DNA from: Thelonectria olida
Lineage: Eukaryota; Ascomycota; Sordariomycetes; Hypocreales; Nectriaceae
NCBI GenBank assembly: GCA_020736575.1
Contig: JAGPYM010000030.1
Coordinates: 248,001 to 312,000 of the forward strand
Direction of reading: 5' to 3'
DNA length: 64,000 nucleotides
Shown: piece by piece, positions 36,770 through 47,881 of the stretch
Position numbering within the stretch: position 1 is the stretch's first letter
How the letters are laid out: every line of letters starts with the position of its first letter
The notes under the pieces: model-generated
Seen by the model: the letters and a program-made list of their open reading frames with translations, nothing else
Databases searched by the model: none
Told to the model about the DNA's origin: nothing
Position numbers and translations under genes: made by a program

Positions 36770-38363
36770 AACGACGCAGTATAAACTTCATCGGCTCAGG
36801 AGTCGTGTTCCATGTGTAAGTAACGACGCCACTTCGCCTGATCATCCCAATACTCGTTCAACCAGCACACTTGTCCCTGCTACAGCTTCCGAACGTTGAG
36901 ATATTGATATTGCGTCTGTTCCGTTCTTTTCTTTTTTAAAGAAATTAAGGAGCTTGGTGGAGGGCCTTCCCGAGGTGGAAAAGACCGAATCCTTGTCTCG
37001 GACCGGGTTCACATAGACTTGGACCTTCATGCCAAAGTCGACAGTCTTGAAGAGATTGAGCTTGGAGGTTCGTCCTTTGACAATAGACCTACTTGAGTAC
37101 GGCGTCGAGAAGGAGCTTTCTCGATTCAACGAGTGTCAACCTAAGCTGGCGAAGTACGTCGTGGATGGCGTAGCCTTCATGCAGTTGGCCCGGCAAGGTA
37201 ACATGAACATTGTCGTTAAGGGTGCGAATGTAGGTATTTTATCCAACCTTTTACTTTTTAATAAGAACCATCAGGAGTCTAATAACCGCGCTGACGGTCT
37301 CATGCTCCATTTTCTTTGCCTTTGGAACGCAGACTAGGCGCGTAGATGGAACGGGCAGGTCATTACCGCCAAGTGATTTCTACCGTCTTTCGCCAAATCG
37401 AACTCTGCAGTTCTTTTGACCTTTACCGAGGTTCCGAAACAGAACAAAGGACTGGCTTACACTTGTCGTCTACCATCCTTTGCGCTTAGTTGTTTAGGGA
37501 AGACGCGCTTCCTATACGAAAATGGAGCCCTGAGATCATTCAGAGACAGACCACTCATAGTCCCTTGAGGTCAATCGCGATGCTTAGCATTCGATAGCCT
37601 TGTCTCTAGATGATTTCAGGGCCTTTTTTTGTGTCAGATTTCCTTTGACCTCGAAGGCGAAGTAGACTACTGGTGTGAGTTTGTTCTTCTGTGAAAAGGA
37701 AAAGGGGTGTGAATCCCGGCGGGTTTTCTCGCCCCGTCGGGAGCAGGGACTAATGCTCGATGTTGATCATGGTTCATCCCGTAAGTTACCATCAAACTGT
37801 TTTTGACGAAACACGTTTCTGATAAAAGATTGATATAGTTTGTGACATCAACCAGCTGTACTATAGGTGGAATTGTTGGAGGCTTGGCGCTTGACCCGAA
37901 GAACCTCATAGAGACCGTTGGTGTAGTGAAGGCCTGTATGTCGGCTACATTCATCACTCGGACCTAGTCTGACCACTGATAGACACAACACGTGTTGGGC
38001 AACGAGCCTCCAAGACGGAAGATACTAGAGAGCGCGTTCCCAGTGCCCGGAAAGGAAGATGAGAGACCAACTGACTGCGACAGAATCGGAACCAAACTCC
38101 AAGAGATCGGCCGAGAATGGGTTACACTCGACAGACGATAAGCACCGACAGTCGCCAGGGCTAACTATATGCCCAGGACATCTAGCACATCGAGTGTTGC
38201 GAGAGTCAAGGTAGGCTGAATTGTGGAGGAGCTTTCTTGACAGGCTTTTGCTAACATCAACCAGATTAAGTGGATGGGCACTGGTCCCGATCGCCAGGCC
38301 ATGGTCAAGCGCGCTTATGAGATAACTAGAAATGCGCAGGAGACGGATCCGAAAAGGAGATGA
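36770..38363 (+). pseudogene. Decayed adenylosuccinate synthetase copy
   Basis: Pieces of adenylosuccinate synthetase (AMP biosynthesis, GTP-dependent) appear in the right order on the plus strand but in different frames: INFIGSGVVFHV (about 36780), FFKEIKELGG and DRILVSDRVHIDLDLHAKVD (about 36940-37050), KYVVDGVAFMQLARQGNMNI then GAN (about 37150-37230), GGIVGGLALDPKN, IETVGVVKA (about 37870-37940) and, across a still recognisable GTATGT...TAG intron, YTTRVGQ (about 37985). Then KLQEIGREW (about 38095) and the C-terminal IKWMGTGPDRQAMV (about 38270-38315), ending in TGA at 38361-38363. Interspersed stops and lost segments, including the N-terminal P-loop, make it non-functional. The family is normally single-copy and essential, so an intact copy should lie elsewhere. 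Confidence 0.8.
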
Positions 38364-39004
38364 TGGATACAGAAGCGACTTGTGCTGAGTGATTGGGAGT
38401 CAAGTGGGCCATCCTTTCTTGCACTTGTCGCCAAGCACTTCCATTTTTCGTAGACTATATGGTCATATTGACTGATGTTATTATTAACCAGTTAGAGCTT
38501 TGCTACGCACATACCTCGGCAGTTATCTACATAAGTAGGTAGTAAAACGCCCGTGGTACGTTGGCGCCATGTCTGGGAAAGGGAGATGGCATCTGTCCAC
38601 ACCGGGCGGTACCGTTCCTTCCGTCACCTTAAATCAACTTCTCCTCGTCACGTTACTTGCAGATTCCCAAGTCACAAAACACCACGGCACACGATGAAGG
38701 GATAGTATGAACAAACAACATTTGAACCTTCGACCTAATCCTACCCAATGCGCCCCCGGTATCCGTACCGTCTATCCACACAATACTGTACAGCAAACGC
38801 CCAACCAACGAATCCAGAACTCCTACAGGAGGCGTCGCTATCGACCCGGCAGCTGAAAAGCCGCATCCTCCTGCGACTAATTTCTCGTCTATACCATCAA
38901 AACGAAACCAAAAACACCGAACACCAAACAACACCCACTATCCCTACCCAGCTTGGCCTCGACTCTGCGTCACAAGAGCCAATCCGTGCCTTGCCTGGGG
39001 CCCT
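38364..39004. other. Intergenic
   Basis: Region between the pseudogene and the 3' end of the repeat-protein gene. No gene is seen. Confidence 0.35.
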
Positions 39005-40549
39005 TTACGATCTTCGAGCTGATCGGCGAGGCGTCTTGGGCTGGCACGAAGGAAGGTCGAAGAGCTTCTCCGCCTTGCGGGATTGGGCCTGTTCATTTGC
39101 CCGACGTGCGTCCGCAACCCCCAACAACCCAGCACCAATGAGCACCTTCTGCTCATCGCTCAAGTCCCAGGCAGGGAACCTCTCTGTGTAAGCCACGATA
39201 ATAGACTGGCTCACAGTCACGGAATGGGATTGCTTCCGTATCTTGCCCCAGTGAGGATCTGCCTCCAAGGGCATGTTCCACTCCCGAAGGAGAGCCCTTG
39301 CCCGAGCCTGGATCTCACCCCGGTCAGCCATGGTCAAGACCATATCCCATGGAATGCTCTGCTGGTTGTTTCCCGCCAGCTGAGGAGCAGAGGGGGCCTG
39401 AGCTGGCATCCCCATGGCCAGCTGGGGAGGAGAGAGGACCTGAGCTTGAGGGCCCTGTTGGTTTCCTTGGGCTTGGTTTCGCTGCCGTCTGCGCAGAATG
39501 GGGCGCTGCAGGCTGCCCGGGGACGGCTGGGAGAGGGTCAGCTGGGGGACTGATAGATGAGGAGGAGGAGGAGGAGGGAACTGCTGGTAGAGGGCCGGCT
39601 GGGGGGCTGATATATAAGGAGGAGGAGGGAACTGCTGGGGAAGGGCCAGCTGGGGGAGAGCAGGCTGGGTAAAGGCCATCTGGGGAACGTCAGACTGAGG
39701 AAGGGCCAGCTGGGGGACGTCAGGCTGGGGGAGGACCGGCTGGGGGACGGCAGGCTGGGGGAGGACCAGCTGGGGGACGTCAGGCTGGGGGAGGACCAGC
39801 TGGGGGACGTCAGGCTGGGGGAGGACCAGCTGGGGGACGGCAGGCTGGGGAGGAGGGTGGGGCTGAGCTTGACTGCTCTGCTGGTTGTCCTGCCCAAGCT
39901 GGGAACCCATCTCAGGCTGGGGGTTCTGGGCAGCCACGGGATTCTGCCGATTGTATTCATCGATCGCAGCCAACATCGCAGCGCAGAACTCGTTGTCTTT
40001 AGCCAGTTCGGCATCGACAGCGGCCTGTTCGTCCAGAACAGAATCGACAGCAAACTGTTCGTCCAAAACAGGATCGACAGCAAACTGTTCGTCTAGAACA
40101 GGATCGACAGCAAACTGTTCGTCCAAAACAGGATCGAAAGCAGCCTGTTCGGATAGGGCAGGGTTGATAGCAGCCTGCTCGCCCAAAACAGAATCGACAG
40201 CAATCTGTTCTTTCAGAACAGGGTCATATTCAGCCTGTTCCGAGGGAAAGGGATCGTTAACAGCCTGGTCGGCCAGGACCTGTTCGAAGGTGAGGGGACC
40301 GTCGGCAGGCTGTTCGGAGTGAACAGCATTGACATAGTTCTCCATATCGAGAGGAGAATTTTCGAAATGTATTCTGTTGAGAGCAGGTTCGCCGTAATTC
40401 TATTCGGGTTAGCAAAATGTAAGTCAAGATTCGAATATTCGGGGCATCGAAGGATAAAAGACACTTACAGGCTGCACCGCCGCAAAGGCGCTGTCGAAGA
40501 AAGAGTTCTCCATCTCCTCGGCTCCGGTTGAGTAATCTTGGAACATCAT
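39005..40549 (-). CDS. Pro/Gln-rich decapeptide-repeat protein, unknown function
   Basis: Two exons (40549-40469, 40399-39005), 491 aa. Exon 1 (MMFQDYSTGAEEMENSFFD) joins exon 2 (NYGEPALNRIHFENSP) through a GTAAGT donor and a CTAAC branch site, which supports a real gene. Residues about 80-159 are eight acidic 10-aa repeats of the form xEQxAVDPVL. Residues 211-280 are seven 10-aa repeats of the form LPQPDVPQLV, followed by polyproline runs. The C-terminal 110 residues are non-repetitive and look folded (ARALLREWNMPL, IIVAYTERFPAWDLSDEQKV). The tail is basic. I recognise no family. A transcription regulator or a cytoskeletal scaffold would fit the composition, but neither is shown. A 50-bp tandem repeat lies directly upstream. 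Confidence 0.65.
39641..39850 (-). repeat. In-frame 30-bp tandem repeats (Pro/Gln decapeptide)
   Basis: Seven 30-bp units inside the repeat-protein CDS encode LPQPDVPQLV-like decapeptides. Several units are near-identical at the DNA level, implying recent expansion. Confidence 0.85.
40004..40243 (-). repeat. In-frame 30-bp tandem repeats (acidic decapeptide)
   Basis: Eight 30-bp units encode DEQFAVDPVL-like decapeptides. It is independent in sequence from the Pro/Gln block but has the same 30-bp period. Confidence 0.85.
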
Positions 40550-40561
40550 TGTTGTTGTGGT

Positions 40562-40808
40562 TGTTGTGTATGTCTAGTGATAGAGAAGGGTAGACAATAA
40601 CAGTGAGGCTGTTGTGTATGTCTAGTAATAGAGACGGGTAGACAATAACAATGTAAGGTTGTCGTGTATGTCTAGTGACAGAGAAGGGTAGACAATAATA
40701 GTGTGAGGCTGTTGTGTATGTCAAGTAGTAGAGAAGGGTAGACAATAATAGTGTGAGGCTGTTGTGTATGTCAAGTAGTAGAAAAGGGTAGACAATAACA
40801 GTGTAGGC
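40562..40808. repeat. 48-50-bp tandem repeat, about 5 copies
   Basis: Units share GTGTATGTC(T/A)AG...AGAAGGGTAGACAATAA. GTGTA anchors fall at 40566, 40614, 40664, 40714 and 40764. The array starts within 20 bases of the repeat-protein ATG, so it lies in the 5' UTR or core promoter. Confidence 0.9.
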
Positions 40809-41427
40809 TTGGGGAGTCAATAACGATCGAATGAATCCAAGAGTCACTGTGTGTGAGTGATGGTGAGAAGATGTGGAAAGAGAGGGAGAGATAGGAAAGA
40901 ATAGGGCAATTTATAGCAAAAGGCGGAGCGGTATCTGCCATCATCGTGAACTACAGTTCGCACACAGTCATCAAGTAAGCGAGGTTTGGATATATCCGAG
41001 TGAGGCATCGTGAGTCTTCTTTTAGGCTGCATGGAACTCACAACCACGTACGCAGCGAAATCTTAAAAAAAAAGGGGGCCCTACATGGCGGGTTGGGGCG
41101 GTTGGAAGACGAAAGTCCCAACGGAAAGATCAATATGCAGACCAAATGGGGGGGTGGTCGTGGGAGAGAGTGGACGTGTGATCATGTCCTCGACGTCTTT
41201 CTGGTTCGCTTCTCGTCTACAGGCAACAGAGCCAAAGTGATGATTTAAGCGAGCAATTTGATATGTCTTCAGAGTTTGACGCTCCTTCAGGCACGGTACG
41301 CAGTTCGATGTCCCTCCGGCCACGGAACGACACACTGTTGGAAATTCTACGGGGGACGGGGCGCTCCCATCACGCCGCCATACGTTTTCTGTCATGAAGC
41401 CCTCTAAGCTGTTCTGAAGCTGTTGAT

Positions 41428-41900
41428 CTATTGTGAAACCGTCGAGCTGTAGTGAGTAGTAGAGTCTCGGCCTGCTGGATAGATGACAGTGCGGCCCCCG
41501 TTGTTTACTTGTTTGTTTACATCGTGGGCAGTCATGACACTCCGATACTGCAGCGCCGGGAGCCATTCGATGCGCAATTCCTGCCGGCACAGCGCTCTCG
41601 AAGCTTCTCTGCACTCCACTGCAAGCTTTGCGAGTTTCTCTTGTCTTCTCTGTCGTCACCAAGAACTGCATCGTCGGCGACCACGTGAAGCTTCGCAGTG
41701 GGACTCTGGGCGTGACTCCCTATACTTTTCGGTGAGTGCTTGATCCATTTTCAGGCCACAGCAGGGCCCCCGCGCGGTGAAGCTTTCTTCATATATGTTA
41801 ATACAAAGTTGTCTGAAGTTTGTCGCTTTCGTCCTAATCGGGTCGTATTCCAAATAGTCCGGGGCCTCTCTCGGAAACACTAGGAACTCGACCGAATGCT
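41428..41900 (-). pseudogene. Possible remnant of an unidentified gene
   Basis: Two adjoining open pieces on the minus strand read like protein: FLVFPREAPDYLEYDP with MDQALTEKYRESRPESHCE, then CREASRALCRQELRIEWLPA with MTAHDVNK, broken by stops at about 41650. No ATG-led exon joins them in frame upstream. I do not recognise the family. It could be a decayed hypothetical gene or chance open frames. Confidence 0.3.
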
Positions 41901-42119
41901 GCACACGTTATAGACGAAAGACGCCTATAGCCAAGAAAGGCACCAATGGGGAAATTGTTGTGTATTTACCTACCGATAATAACTAGTCAGTCTGGTATTC
42001 CGTCTCAGCAGAGCTTCAAAACCACCAGTGTCATACATAGGCCCGATATCTCAGTCCCCTTCCCCCCCGATACCACGATACGTACGCAAGGCAGGGCCCC
42101 ATGAATCACTACTCTTGTT

Positions 42120-42510
42120 TAACTTGGTCGAAGAAGATTCCGTCGTCCCGCTACCTCTTTGGATAGCAAAGACCCAGAGCAGGCAGAACTGCCACATTCA
42201 TATTCACTCGAGAGAGGTCGCAATGACGAAACCGTCGAAACGTATCGTGGGAAACTCTGTAACTGAAATTCTCTACGAAGATTCTAGACTCGTCGTCCCA
42301 CTGAGTCTTTCGAAGACGGAGACCCCGAGGTAGGCAGAACTGCCGCGTTCATATCCGCTGGAGAGTGGTCACAGCGACGAAACGTATCGTGAGAAACTCT
42401 GTAACCGAAGTTCTCTATCAAGATTTTGGGCCACGCGTCTGTCCACTTAAGCAAGGCAGTAGTGACGACGAGTATCGTAGGAAACTCTGCAGCCGAAGTC
42501 CTTTATGAAG
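42120..42510. repeat. Diverged tandem repeats, about 145-bp unit
   Basis: The motif CGTATCGTG(G/A)GAAACTCTGTAAC recurs at 42241 and 42383, and in a shortened copy at about 42472. GTCGTCCC recurs at 42142 and 42292, and AGGCAGAACTGCC occurs in both full units. The partial third copy abuts the 3' end of the kinase-like gene. Confidence 0.7.
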
Positions 42511-42599
42511 CTTTTGTTGCCCTTTCCACATTGCAAATCGCGTTTGTTGGGTCCTCGTCAGTGACCGACGCCCGTCATCGTACCATAGACACTCCCCCG

Positions 42600-43538
42600 T
42601 TACTGCTGCTTCAACCACTCTCGAACCTTCGACAGCCCAACCTCGTCGTTCTTCACACTCGAAGTATCGCCAAACCCTTCATTGAAGCCTTCCGTGCCAC
42701 ACTCATCCAAGCACTCCCCAAACCTTCGACACCCGCCCAGGTCGATCACCACACAGCGACCCTCATCATCCACCGCAATGTTTCGTGGGTTGATGTCGTT
42801 GTGCGCCAGCCCCAGGTTGTGCAGGTGATGAACCCCCGCGGCGATGTCGCGAATACACTCTTCCTTGTCGAAGTCTTCCACATTCGCCGGGTGCTTAGAC
42901 TCGACGTCGCAGCAGTCGAAGAGCGTCATGGGGTAGCGCTTCATGGCGAAGCCGTGGATCCGATGCCCTTTGACAACGCAGCCCAGGAACTCGACGACGT
43001 TGCGATGGGGGAATCTTCGCACGTGCTCCAAGTTCTGCGCTTCCTGGAGCACCATCTTCGCGATGTGATCGCCCGGGCCAATGGAAGCATAGCTGCTCAG
43101 CTTGGGTGTCTTGACATACACGTCCTCGTCCCCAACATCCGCCGCAGTGGCAACCGTGAATCCGCTTGGGAGAAAAGGGTAAGTCCAACTGGAGGGCACT
43201 CTTTCGAGACAGGCGGTGGCCTCCTCCAGGGAGATGTCATCCTGGCGCTTGGGCAGACTGCCGTGGTACATGGCGCCCGTGTCCTTGTCCACGACGGTGA
43301 AGGCTGTCTTCTCAAACTCCATGGGCTCGCCGGTCGGCCCGCTGGATATCTCACCAATGTACGTATACTCGCTCCAGGACGTCAAGGTTGGAACGGGAGG
43401 CAGCTGAGTGTCTACAAAGGCCTCCAACCCGGTAGACTCGTCTGCCGAGCCATTGGATATCCCGCTGCTGGACGAGACCGGTACCATCAGGGCAAAAGGT
43501 GGGACAGAGGACCCGAAAGTGTCTTTGGGGGACCGCAT
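42600..43538 (-). CDS. Protein-kinase-like protein (fungal family)
   Basis: Single exon, 312 aa. Kinase landmarks: a beta-3 lysine in VYVKTPK (about residue 143), an alpha-C glutamate in LQEAQNLEHVRR, the hinge around FAMKRYPMTL, the catalytic loop HNDINPRN (HRD replaced by HND, with catalytic Asp and Asn kept), and DLG in place of DFG (VVIDLGGCRRFGE). A GTEGF...KNDEVGL stretch then stands for the APE/alpha-F region. No clear glycine loop is visible, and the C-lobe is cut short after about 50 residues. Metal- and base-binding residues survive, so activity is possible but doubtful. This resembles the expanded small kinase-like families of filamentous fungi. The long open frame on the opposite strand is a shadow. 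Confidence 0.7.
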   Translation of the reverse strand: MRSPKDTFGSSVPPFALMVPVSSSSGISNGSADESTGLEAFVDTQLPPVPTLTSWSEYTYIGEISSGPTGEPMEFEKTAFTVVDKDTGAMYHGSLPKRQDDISLEEATACLERVPSSWTYPFLPSGFTVATAADVGDEDVYVKTPKLSSYASIGPGDHIAKMVLQEAQNLEHVRRFPHRNVVEFLGCVVKGHRIHGFAMKRYPMTLFDCCDVESKHPANVEDFDKEECIRDIAAGVHHLHNLGLAHNDINPRNIAVDDEGRCVVIDLGGCRRFGECLDECGTEGFNEGFGDTSSVKNDEVGLSKVREWLKQQ

Positions 43539-44454
43539 GGTATCTGTGGACTTGGGGAATTAGATATTCTCAAGGGTTCGAGGTGGTTGAGAGGTTGAGG
43601 AGTTATCAAGGCTGGAAAGGATAGATGTCAGATCTGATATTCTAGATAGTTATGAGACGGCGAGGTGTTATAGAAGCAAGGCACGCCGGGATGCATTTGG
43701 TCTTAGTTTTAAGCCACTGCCTACGTCGCGCAACAGTGACAAGGACAGTGTCCTCGCTGTTTCTGCGTTTCAGGCATCTTGATTCTTGCATCGATTCAGC
43801 ATCATCTGGCCACTTGAATGTGTTACTGGACCGTTTGCTCTATGATTAATGATTATAGTTCAGTGAATCACGTAAGAAACTGGTGGCTTACTAGTCGAAG
43901 ATTGGGGCTGGATCATCGCTCAGTGCTGTTACCTTTTCATGATCGTGAATGAAGGCCACGGTTCACATTGAGTGTATATCTGGACGACGAGATCAAAGGT
44001 GACCACCCTAACGATATTGAACGCAAAGACATGCCAGCTCTCTGCAACGGACGGCTTGTTCAATCTCAATACGATTAATTACGACTGAATTTCTTCCAAC
44101 GTGAAAGAATTTCATTTAACCGTGGGGGTTTCACCAACACTGAGCACCAATCTTGACAATTAATTACCCTGTACGAAAAAGAGCGATATACCTCATTTGC
44201 AACCAAAACCAAAACACTATGATAACCTAGAGATACGCTATCGACTTTCACTACCCGTTCCTGAAATGTACCCGATTTTAATTTGTAACCTGTTTGCATC
44301 GGCAGGCACCTTCTCTTGTGCCTCAAGTGTCTCGGCTTCTTGGTGGCTTCTTGGTGGCCTTGTCCACAGCCTCATTACATTCGGACGCGGTGACGGCTTC
44401 GAAGGATTTCTCCTGGGCTTCAGCACATGGAGCCATGTTGGCGGGAGCGTCGCT
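43539..44454. other. Intergenic
   Basis: Promoter of the kinase-like gene and 3' region of IES2, AT-rich in the middle. No gene is seen. Confidence 0.4.
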
Positions 44455-45729
44455 CTATGCCACCTCCTCAACCATCTTACCCGACGACAGCCCAGGGCCA
44501 CCACGTCGGAAAACAGCTCCTGAAGGGCTTTCCACCATCTCCTCGGGCACGCCTACGCGGATGCCCGACTTGTTGCTAACCCACCGCACGAAGATGGGAT
44601 TGGGCTTTGAAGACTCATCGTTGGTCTCGCCACCCGCACCGCCTTTGCGGCTGATCTTGGGAGCTTGCTTCTTGAGGAGCTTGTTGATGGTTTCCATCTG
44701 TGGTCGTGTATTAGTTGCCGGTGGTTGATGGCACTGAGGACCGTCCGTTCATACCTTGACTTCTTCGTTTCGCTTCTCACTGAGGTTACGACGTCGGCGC
44801 GCCATCTCCTGCCTCCGCATGGACAGTTCCTCGGCTGTAAAGACCTTCTTCGCTTGAACCTCTGTGACAATTGTTAGGGCCTGACGTGATAAAACACTAA
44901 GAAATAGACTAGACATACCATCGGATAGCTTCATGTACTGCTGGGGCTCGTCTTCGAAGCGTGCTCGCTGGCGTTTAGTCATCTTGGATAAATCGACTTC
45001 TCCATCTTGGCTGCCTTCGTCATCGCTGTCTGCTGGTTCCGCTTCCTCCTCCTCGACGTCTTCACCGACGACTTCGATCTCCTCGCCTTCCGCATCTTCG
45101 TCGAGCATAGTGTCATCCATGCCCATCGTCTGATCGCCCAGGTCACTGTCCGCTGGGTCGCTTAGCTCGTCGTCGTCGTCGTCATCGTCGTCTTCAGGGA
45201 CCACCTTGGATGCCGGCCTGGGAACAGGCTTGGATTTGGGAGGTTTGGAGACCTTGATAACAGGAGCGGGAGGAAGCATGTCCATGTCAATGTCACCTTC
45301 GGCATCCTCGCCCTCGGCGTCGACATCCATCTCCTCGCCTTCAGCATCCTCATCAAGCTCGTCATCATCATCTTCTTCATCTTCAACTTCAATCTCTTCT
45401 TCTTCCTCCTCCTCGTCGTCGTCCTCTTCGGGGCTTGAGTCGACCACGTAGCTCTTCCTAGTCCCACGATTTCGCTTGCCCTCAACAATTTCGCCACCGG
45501 CGAAGGTGCGGCCGTTGCGAATGGACGAGCGAGAAGGATTGGAAACCTTGACGGTCAAGCTGCGGTCGTCGGGAGAGGGAGAGGCGGGGGCATCGCGTGA
45601 AGCGCGGCCAGAACGTCTGGAAGACATGGCGGATCGTTCGCCTCTTTCTGGAGAGTCAGCCCATCTGGCATGAACAGATATGACCTTATTGGCCCTGGCG
45701 GCGGCGGAGCGGCGCGGTCGCGAAGACAT
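44455..45729 (-). CDS. IES2: Ies2/PAPA-1-like subunit of the INO80 chromatin-remodelling complex
   Basis: Three exons (45729-44919, 44861-44755, 44697-44455), 386 aa. Joins keep frame: KLSD to EVQAKKVF and EEVK to METINKLL. The PAPA-1-like core is clear: TKRQRARFEDEPQQYMKLSD, then FTAEELSMRRQEMARRRRNL and SEKRNEEVKMETINKLLKKQ. The N-terminus starts MSSRPRRSAAARANK and continues into long Asp/Glu runs (DDDEEEEEEEIEVEDEE). The short C-terminal tail (PIFVRWVSNKSGIRVGVPEE) is also family-like. Ies2 (INO80B) binds the Ino80 ATPase and stimulates nucleosome remodelling in the nucleus. The ATG at 45729 is preferred because the longer in-frame extension is hydrophobic 5'-UTR translation. Confidence 0.88.
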
Positions 45730-47881
45730 GGCAATGAATAACCGCACTGGCGGTGGTTGATTGAGCAGGTATATGATTGGGATGGGCTGAATGCGGTTGT
45801 TGGCGGTGATGTATTTTATATACCACAGGTCAAGGGCGCAGGTGATGATGTTTAGGAGAGAGTCAACGGGAAGATGCAGGAGGGGGGCGGGGATTATTTC
45901 TTGACCAGGTGATGATTGAGTGCGAGTGAAGAACGGCAGAAATGGGTTTGTGGGAGTTGAAATAAGCTTGGTCTTGGTGGCTGCACCCAACGGCTGAGAG
46001 AAGAAGCACCCTCAGACGGGAGTTTCCTGGCCGGTGCAGATCAACGGGCATGGGCATGGGCGGGGGAGGAGAGGAGAACGGCTGAGCTAATGGAGGGACC
46101 AAGTATTCGATTGGGAACGGGCCGTGGGCGTTCTCTGATGTCAACGGCAAATCGTTGATTGGCAGAGACAAGCCTGAGGCCAGAGATGCACGACGTGAGA
46201 TGTGAGGCTTGATGGCGAGAGCGGTGTTGGGACGCCAAAGCTGATGGGCGACATGTGTCAAAGTGGCATGGACGGAATCGTTTTGTCGCAGAGACTCGCG
46301 CAATCAATAATCCGTCCTCTCGTCGTCTTGTATCGTATTTAAAACCCCAAGCAAGATATCAAGGATCCAACGCCGAGATGCCAGGGTGCGACCCGTCTCA
46401 AGCCACTGATACAGCGTTTGCGCACTTGTCGTCGCTCGAGCACCCAATCAACGCCGGCCGATCCACACGACCGCTTGGCTTCGTCGCTTCCCTTGCGTGC
46501 GCCTCCCAGATTTCGAAATTGAAGGCTGAGACGGTCGCAAAGGAAGCCGGCGGGAACTTGGAGGAGGGGGGGGGGGGGAGATGCCGGTGGCAATTGGGGT
46601 TGGTGAGGGATCATAAGAAACGAACAATGGAACAATGGCAGCTCTCATAAGAGACCGGATAGCAAGGGGAAGGTAAGAAGGAAATATTACAACTGACCTC
46701 TCGCGCTGCACAAGGAATTATTGGTCCGTCGTCACACAAGTCGCCTTGTCAGCTTATGGTGATTATTCCCCAAACAGTCGGATCGTCCCCCGGCTTGTCT
46801 TGTCTTGTCTTGTCTCGCCTCTTTACTTTTGCGAATGGCAATGATGTCCGACAGTTTCAAGACAATAGTTACCGGATTTAATGATGGCAACGAAAGGGGC
46901 TGGCTGGTCTCGTCTGCTCTGTTGGTCAGCACTGAACCGCTGGACCCAGAATCTAGTCGTCCTAGCTGCTTCTCTTTGCTGCAAGGTACCCAAGCCAGCG
47001 CAGAGAGAAGGGACGAATGGCAATGCGCCGTTGAGAGGAGGTGAAGAAGAAGCAGCGGCAAGCTGCGGTTGCTGGTGCGTACGAATGAAGGAACAGTATC
47101 CGAACACCGAGAGCAACCAAGGGAGACGGTGAGACGCTTGGCGGGCTGGCAAGTTGCCAGATGAAGATGGTCGACGTTCCCTTTTTCCTCTGGCACCACG
47201 CGGCTGAGACTGGCTCGATGCTCGGTGCTGTGCCGCGACGCGCCGCCTGCGATTGGTACTTACGGGAATGATGCTCCTGATCAGATGCGAGAACAGGGCA
47301 GTAATGGATGGTGGACGAGGAAATGAAGGGATTGGCGCGTTGTAGATGCTGCTCAGCTCCTTCGCAATTGATAGACCAACTCAGAGAAGGAACGAATCAT
47401 GGACGTCGAGGAGACGGGAGTTTCCCCAGGACAGCGAAACGGTTGGCTGGTGGCTGGATCCCTAACGTGGCCAAAGCCGGACACCGTTTCTTACGGAGAG
47501 ACATGGTAACGTTAGTTTCCCCTGGACTGGCAGTTGCTTCACTCACGAGCTACAGAGCAACTCGGCTGCGACACCGTACTTCTTACAGGATACCTAACAT
47601 AGATTTGAATGCTAAATAAATTGGTATCTTTCCATGCCCCTGTATAATGGCCAAAACTCCATTTTAATTCAACACAAAGCTCAGTCATATGCAGCCTCAA
47701 TCGCTCTTCTACCGTTTCCCGGCCCCGGCCCCGATTCTGCCGAGGCACATGCGATCCCGAACCTTACCCGCCACACTTAATGATCGGACATCTCAACGAT
47801 ACCCTCCAACCCTTTCCTCGCCAATGTGATGTTTCTTTCTATCAAGCCTCTTTGTAATTAAACCGCGAGCCGTAATTCACA
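45730..47881. other. Divergent intergenic region between IES2 and the Pex14-like gene
   Basis: No gene is supported in 2.15 kb. There is a G-run near 46567-46578 and a (TTGTC)n pentamer tract at about 46796-46815. Short open frames on both strands show no family signature. Confidence 0.4.

Larger units (their letters stand above)
40809..42599. other. Intergenic with repeat array and possible gene remnant
   Basis: Holds a possible gene remnant (41428-41900, minus strand) and diverged tandem repeats at 42120-42510. Otherwise nothing is seen. Confidence 0.35.

Noticed and set aside
37667..37957. 96-codon minus-strand open frame
   Set aside because: It is antisense to the adenylosuccinate synthetase pseudogene fragments.
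42426..43598. 390-codon plus-strand open frame opposite the kinase-like gene
   Set aside because: It is a shadow of the minus-strand kinase-like exon. It starts inside the tandem repeats and shows no domain.
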